Of a stretch of DNA of 64,000 nucleotides, positions 61,445 to 64,000 are shown in pieces. The notes below the pieces were generated by a model. It made no database searches and was not told where the DNA came from. It saw nothing but the letters and a program-made list of their open reading frames with translations. The stretch lies in the NCBI GenBank assembly GCA_029212615.1, contig JARGPJ010000003.1, forward strand, positions 434,001 to 498,000. The letters run 5' to 3'. Every line of letters starts with the position of its first letter. Within the stretch, counting starts at the first letter, position 1. The stretch comes from Verrucomicrobiales bacterium. Its GTDB lineage: Bacteria > Verrucomicrobiota > Verrucomicrobiia > Verrucomicrobiales > DEV007. Made by a program: the position numbers and the translations under genes.

Positions 61445-63240
61445 TGCCTTTGCTTTTCGCCAACCCTGCCGGACTCTGGGCCCTTTTCGGGATCCCTCTG
61501 GTACTTCTCATTCACTTTCTTCAGCGACAATCTCAGACCCTCCCATCGAGCACACTCTTCCTCCTCGACGCGATTGACCGTGAGAGTGTTCAAGGCAGCA
61601 AAATCGACCGGATTCGAAACTCTCTCCCGCTCTGGCTTCAACTTCTTTCGGTTCTCATTCTAACCTGGCTGCTCCTTGAGCCTCGCTGGCAGCGTGAATC
61701 CGGCGTCCAGCGAATCGTGATTGTGCTCGACAGCTCAGCGTCGATGGAAGCGTTCAGGGACGATGTGATCAACAGCCTGAACAGCGAGCTTCCGGCAATC
61801 ATCACTTCTCATGGTAATGTCTCGCTCACCGCGATTGAATCTCACGAACAGGGGGAAAACCTCTACCGGGGTGACTCGGTTCAAAAGCTCACCGCAACCC
61901 TTGCCAACTGGGAACCGTCTGATAGCGCTCATTCCCCGGAGGCAGGCTTGCAGATTGGTCGCAGCCTCGCCGGAACAGAGGGCACCCTCATCTTTGTGAC
62001 GGACCATGAAACTGAACTTCCCTACGGAGCCAGCCTGCTCAGTCTCGGCAGCCCCATCGAAAACGTCGGCTTTGCCGGTCAGAGAGTCGAAGAGCGCGAA
62101 GACGAAACCGTTTGGCAGGTAACCGTCATGAACCACGGGAAAACGACTCAGACCCGGGACTGGTTTCTTGCCGCGGGACAACAAAGGACTTCGCCCCGAA
62201 GCCTCACCCTTCAGCCCGGGGAAGTTAGAACGCTTGCCGGAAAGTTTCCGGACGAATCGGGAAAAGTTCGACTCATCCTCGAACCCGACGCCTTTCCCCG
62301 CGATGACGAACGCTTCCTCCTCGTGCCCTCAAAGAAACCGCTCCTCGTTGCTCACTCGGTTGAGGCCGGAGCAGAGAAGTTCGTCACGGATATAATCGAC
62401 AGCCTGGAGAACGCCCCTCTTTACGGTTCGACGGAAACAGATTCCGATACTCCGGATCTTGTCTTTTCCACCTACAATCCGCTTCAGCCGGACGATTTCG
62501 CCACGCAGGCAGTGGTCTTCCTCCATCAAAAAAGCGTCCCGCGCGATTACTTCAAAGGACTGATCATCGCCTCAAATCACAAGCTCGTCAGAAACCTGAA
62601 CTGGCAGGGACTCATTGCCCGCCGAACTCCCTCGATACCGGCCGCGCCGGGAGACCGGGTTCTTCTCTGGCAGGGAGAACGGCCACTCATCATCCTTAGG
62701 TTACAACTGGGCCGTAAGCAGCTTCTCTTTAATTTCGACGTCGCGAAATCCAACGCGACAAGACTTCCGGCTTTTGTCATCCTCATCCACCGGTTTGCCG
62801 ATCTTCTCCGCGAAGAAAAGATCGCCCGATTCGCTGAAAACCTCGACCTCGGACAAGCCCTCTCTCTCGCCTATGGAACAGAAGAAGGATCTCCACCGCT
62901 GACACTAACTGAAGGTCAAACCTCGACGACGCTGCCTTTGAACCGAACCCAACATCTCTACGCTCCGCGGGAACCCGCCTTTTTCAATATCCGGCAGGGG
63001 GAATTTGTTCTCTTCGAAGGAAGCGCAAATTTTGCCGATACCCGGGAGGCTGATTTCTCAACGGCTTCGACTTATTCCGATCTCGGTGCCATCCCCGAAA
63101 AGGTAATCGAAACCCGGACAGTGAATGACCCCTGGTGGCCCGCATGGATTCTCCTCCTTCTAATTCTGTCTCTCCTTTGCTGGGCTGCCCTTTCGAACCC
63201 AAAGTCAAAAGAAGCAGAGTTTTCAACGATGGCGCCTTGA
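61444..63240 (+). CDS. BatA-type von Willebrand factor A membrane protein
   Basis: A 598-residue membrane protein. The N-terminus (ANPAGLWALFGIPLVLLIHF, LQRQSQTLPSSTLFLLDAID) is the BatA-type two-helix anchor. A von Willebrand A-like domain follows with the metal site IVIVLDSSASMEAFRDD. A long periplasmic-type region leads to a C-terminal membrane helix (about 560-580: WWPAWILLLLILSLLCWAAL). Such proteins act with MoxR and DUF58 in envelope stress or protein maturation systems. It is 1 base overlapped with DUF58. Confidence 0.88.
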   Translation: MPLLFANPAGLWALFGIPLVLLIHFLQRQSQTLPSSTLFLLDAIDRESVQGSKIDRIRNSLPLWLQLLSVLILTWLLLEPRWQRESGVQRIVIVLDSSASMEAFRDDVINSLNSELPAIITSHGNVSLTAIESHEQGENLYRGDSVQKLTATLANWEPSDSAHSPEAGLQIGRSLAGTEGTLIFVTDHETELPYGASLLSLGSPIENVGFAGQRVEEREDETVWQVTVMNHGKTTQTRDWFLAAGQQRTSPRSLTLQPGEVRTLAGKFPDESGKVRLILEPDAFPRDDERFLLVPSKKPLLVAHSVEAGAEKFVTDIIDSLENAPLYGSTETDSDTPDLVFSTYNPLQPDDFATQAVVFLHQKSVPRDYFKGLIIASNHKLVRNLNWQGLIARRTPSIPAAPGDRVLLWQGERPLIILRLQLGRKQLLFNFDVAKSNATRLPAFVILIHRFADLLREEKIARFAENLDLGQALSLAYGTEEGSPPLTLTEGQTSTTLPLNRTQHLYAPREPAFFNIRQGEFVLFEGSANFADTREADFSTASTYSDLGAIPEKVIETRTVNDPWWPAWILLLLILSLLCWAALSNPKSKEAEFSTMAP

Positions 63241-63289
63241 CCCCCTGCGGACCGGCTTTATCAGATACTCACGCACTGCCTGTTTTCCC

Positions 63290-64000
63290 ATGTCTCTCTT
63301 CGAACTGATCGCCGTCCTTCTCTCCATTGCCGCTCTCCTCGGCTACCTGAACGTTCGATATCTGAAACTTCCGACGACGATCGGAATCATGCTCCTGAGC
63401 CTCATTCTCTCGCTCGCCCTCGTCCTTGTCGGAATCTTCGTTCCCGCCATTGAGCAATTTGCCGAAGGGATCATCAGCCAGATTGATTTTGAAGACGTTC
63501 TTCTCGACGTCATGCTCAGCTACCTTCTTTTTGCAGGAGCCCTGCACGTCGACCTCTCTGATTTGGCAAAGCAAAAGTGGGTCATTGCGCTCATGGCAAC
63601 CGTCGGCGTAGTCATCTCGACAATCCTTGTCGGCAGCGCCGCCTATTTTCTCCTCCCTCTCTTCGGAATTGAAACAAAGTACATCTACTGCCTGCTCTTC
63701 GGCGCTCTCATCTCCCCGACAGACCCTGTCGCGGTCCTCGGCATTTTAAAGAAGGCGGGCGTCGGGAAAAGTCTCGAAACCAAAATCACCGGCGAATCTC
63801 TTTTCAACGACGGTGTCGGCGTGGTCGTTTTCCTTGCTCTTCTCTCCATCGCCACCGGAAAGCACGAACCCTCTCTCGTTTTCATCGGCGAGCTCTTTGC
63901 CGTCGAAGTACTGGGAGGAATCGCCTTCGGCGCCGCCCTTGGGTTTCTCGGCTACTTCCTCCTCAGCCGGATCGATAACTATCAAGTCGAGGTGCTCATC
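63290..64000 (+). CDS. CPA1-family sodium/proton antiporter, 3' end outside window
   Basis: The first 237 codons of a multi-helix inner-membrane protein. It starts MSLFELIAVLLSIAALLGYL, has YLLFAGALHVDLSDL, ISPTDPVAVLGILKKAGVGK and GESLFNDGVGVVVFLALLSI (the N-D ion-binding pair of CPA1 exchangers such as NhaP). It exchanges sodium or potassium for protons. It begins 49 bases after the von Willebrand gene and may be part of the same transcript. The remainder lies beyond 64000. Confidence 0.93.
   Translation, partial: MSLFELIAVLLSIAALLGYLNVRYLKLPTTIGIMLLSLILSLALVLVGIFVPAIEQFAEGIISQIDFEDVLLDVMLSYLLFAGALHVDLSDLAKQKWVIALMATVGVVISTILVGSAAYFLLPLFGIETKYIYCLLFGALISPTDPVAVLGILKKAGVGKSLETKITGESLFNDGVGVVVFLALLSIATGKHEPSLVFIGELFAVEVLGGIAFGAALGFLGYFLLSRIDNYQVEVLI

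Noticed and set aside
1-64000. tRNA, rRNA, CRISPR, insertion sequence or prophage genes
   Set aside because: I looked for their hallmark sequences and gene families on both strands and found none that I could support.

Overview
The window is a gene-dense chromosomal stretch, probably from a free-living (perhaps marine) member of the Verrucomicrobiota. Evidence: an intact five-gene cluster resembling the Akkermansia Amuc_1098-1102 pilus locus; two large secreted PVC-type haem-binding (CxxCH) proteins; an autotransporter-repeat protein; an ECF sigma/anti-sigma pair; and mostly Shine-Dalgarno-poor starts. I saw no rRNA, tRNA, CRISPR array, insertion sequence or phage gene. Identifications come from motif recognition, without database searches.

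Layout. 0-3 kb: the end of pyruvate phosphate dikinase with its terminator, a divergent metallophosphoesterase and a secreted beta-propeller protein. 3-11.6 kb: an apparent uptake operon with a giant outer-membrane protein joining an autotransporter passenger, an autotransporter barrel and a phosphate-selective-porin-like barrel, then a TctC-TctB fusion, TctA and a CYTH triphosphatase. 11.7-16 kb: an ammonium transporter with a periplasmic coiled-coil extension, cotranscribed with a roadblock-like protein and a small unknown protein; an OmpA-domain protein; and an intergenic palindromic element. 16-23.7 kb: two divergent haem-binding propeller proteins and a low-complexity secreted protein.

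23.8-35 kb: a GT39/GT2/lipoprotein set, a ROK sugar kinase, a secreted FAD oxidoreductase, a PL14-type (alginate-lyase-like) protein, a PAS-AraC regulator, a GT4 glycosyltransferase and a PQQ-propeller protein. This suggests carbohydrate processing and envelope glycosylation. 34.8-41.7 kb: a TetR regulator and an ECF sigma factor that share an operator-like sequence, an NlpC/P60 peptidase, a SNF2 helicase with a decayed SWIM zinc finger, and a second ECF sigma/anti-sigma pair.

42-55 kb: an NtrC-like regulator that lacks the GAFTGA loop, RNase D, Rho with a glycine-rich insertion, CoaE, the five-gene pilus-like locus, an OmpA-like protein and ribosomal protein S16. 55-64 kb: an overlapping MoxR / membrane protein / ABC ATPase / ABC permease / DUF58 / von Willebrand-type operon, ending in a partial CPA1 sodium/proton antiporter cut by the window edge.

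The least ordinary items are the two-barrel outer-membrane fusion coupled to a fused TctCB transporter, the Amuc-type pilus locus, the GAFTGA-less NtrC relative, the Rho Q-loop insertion, and the TetR-ECF regulatory pair with an untracked 47-codon ORF.
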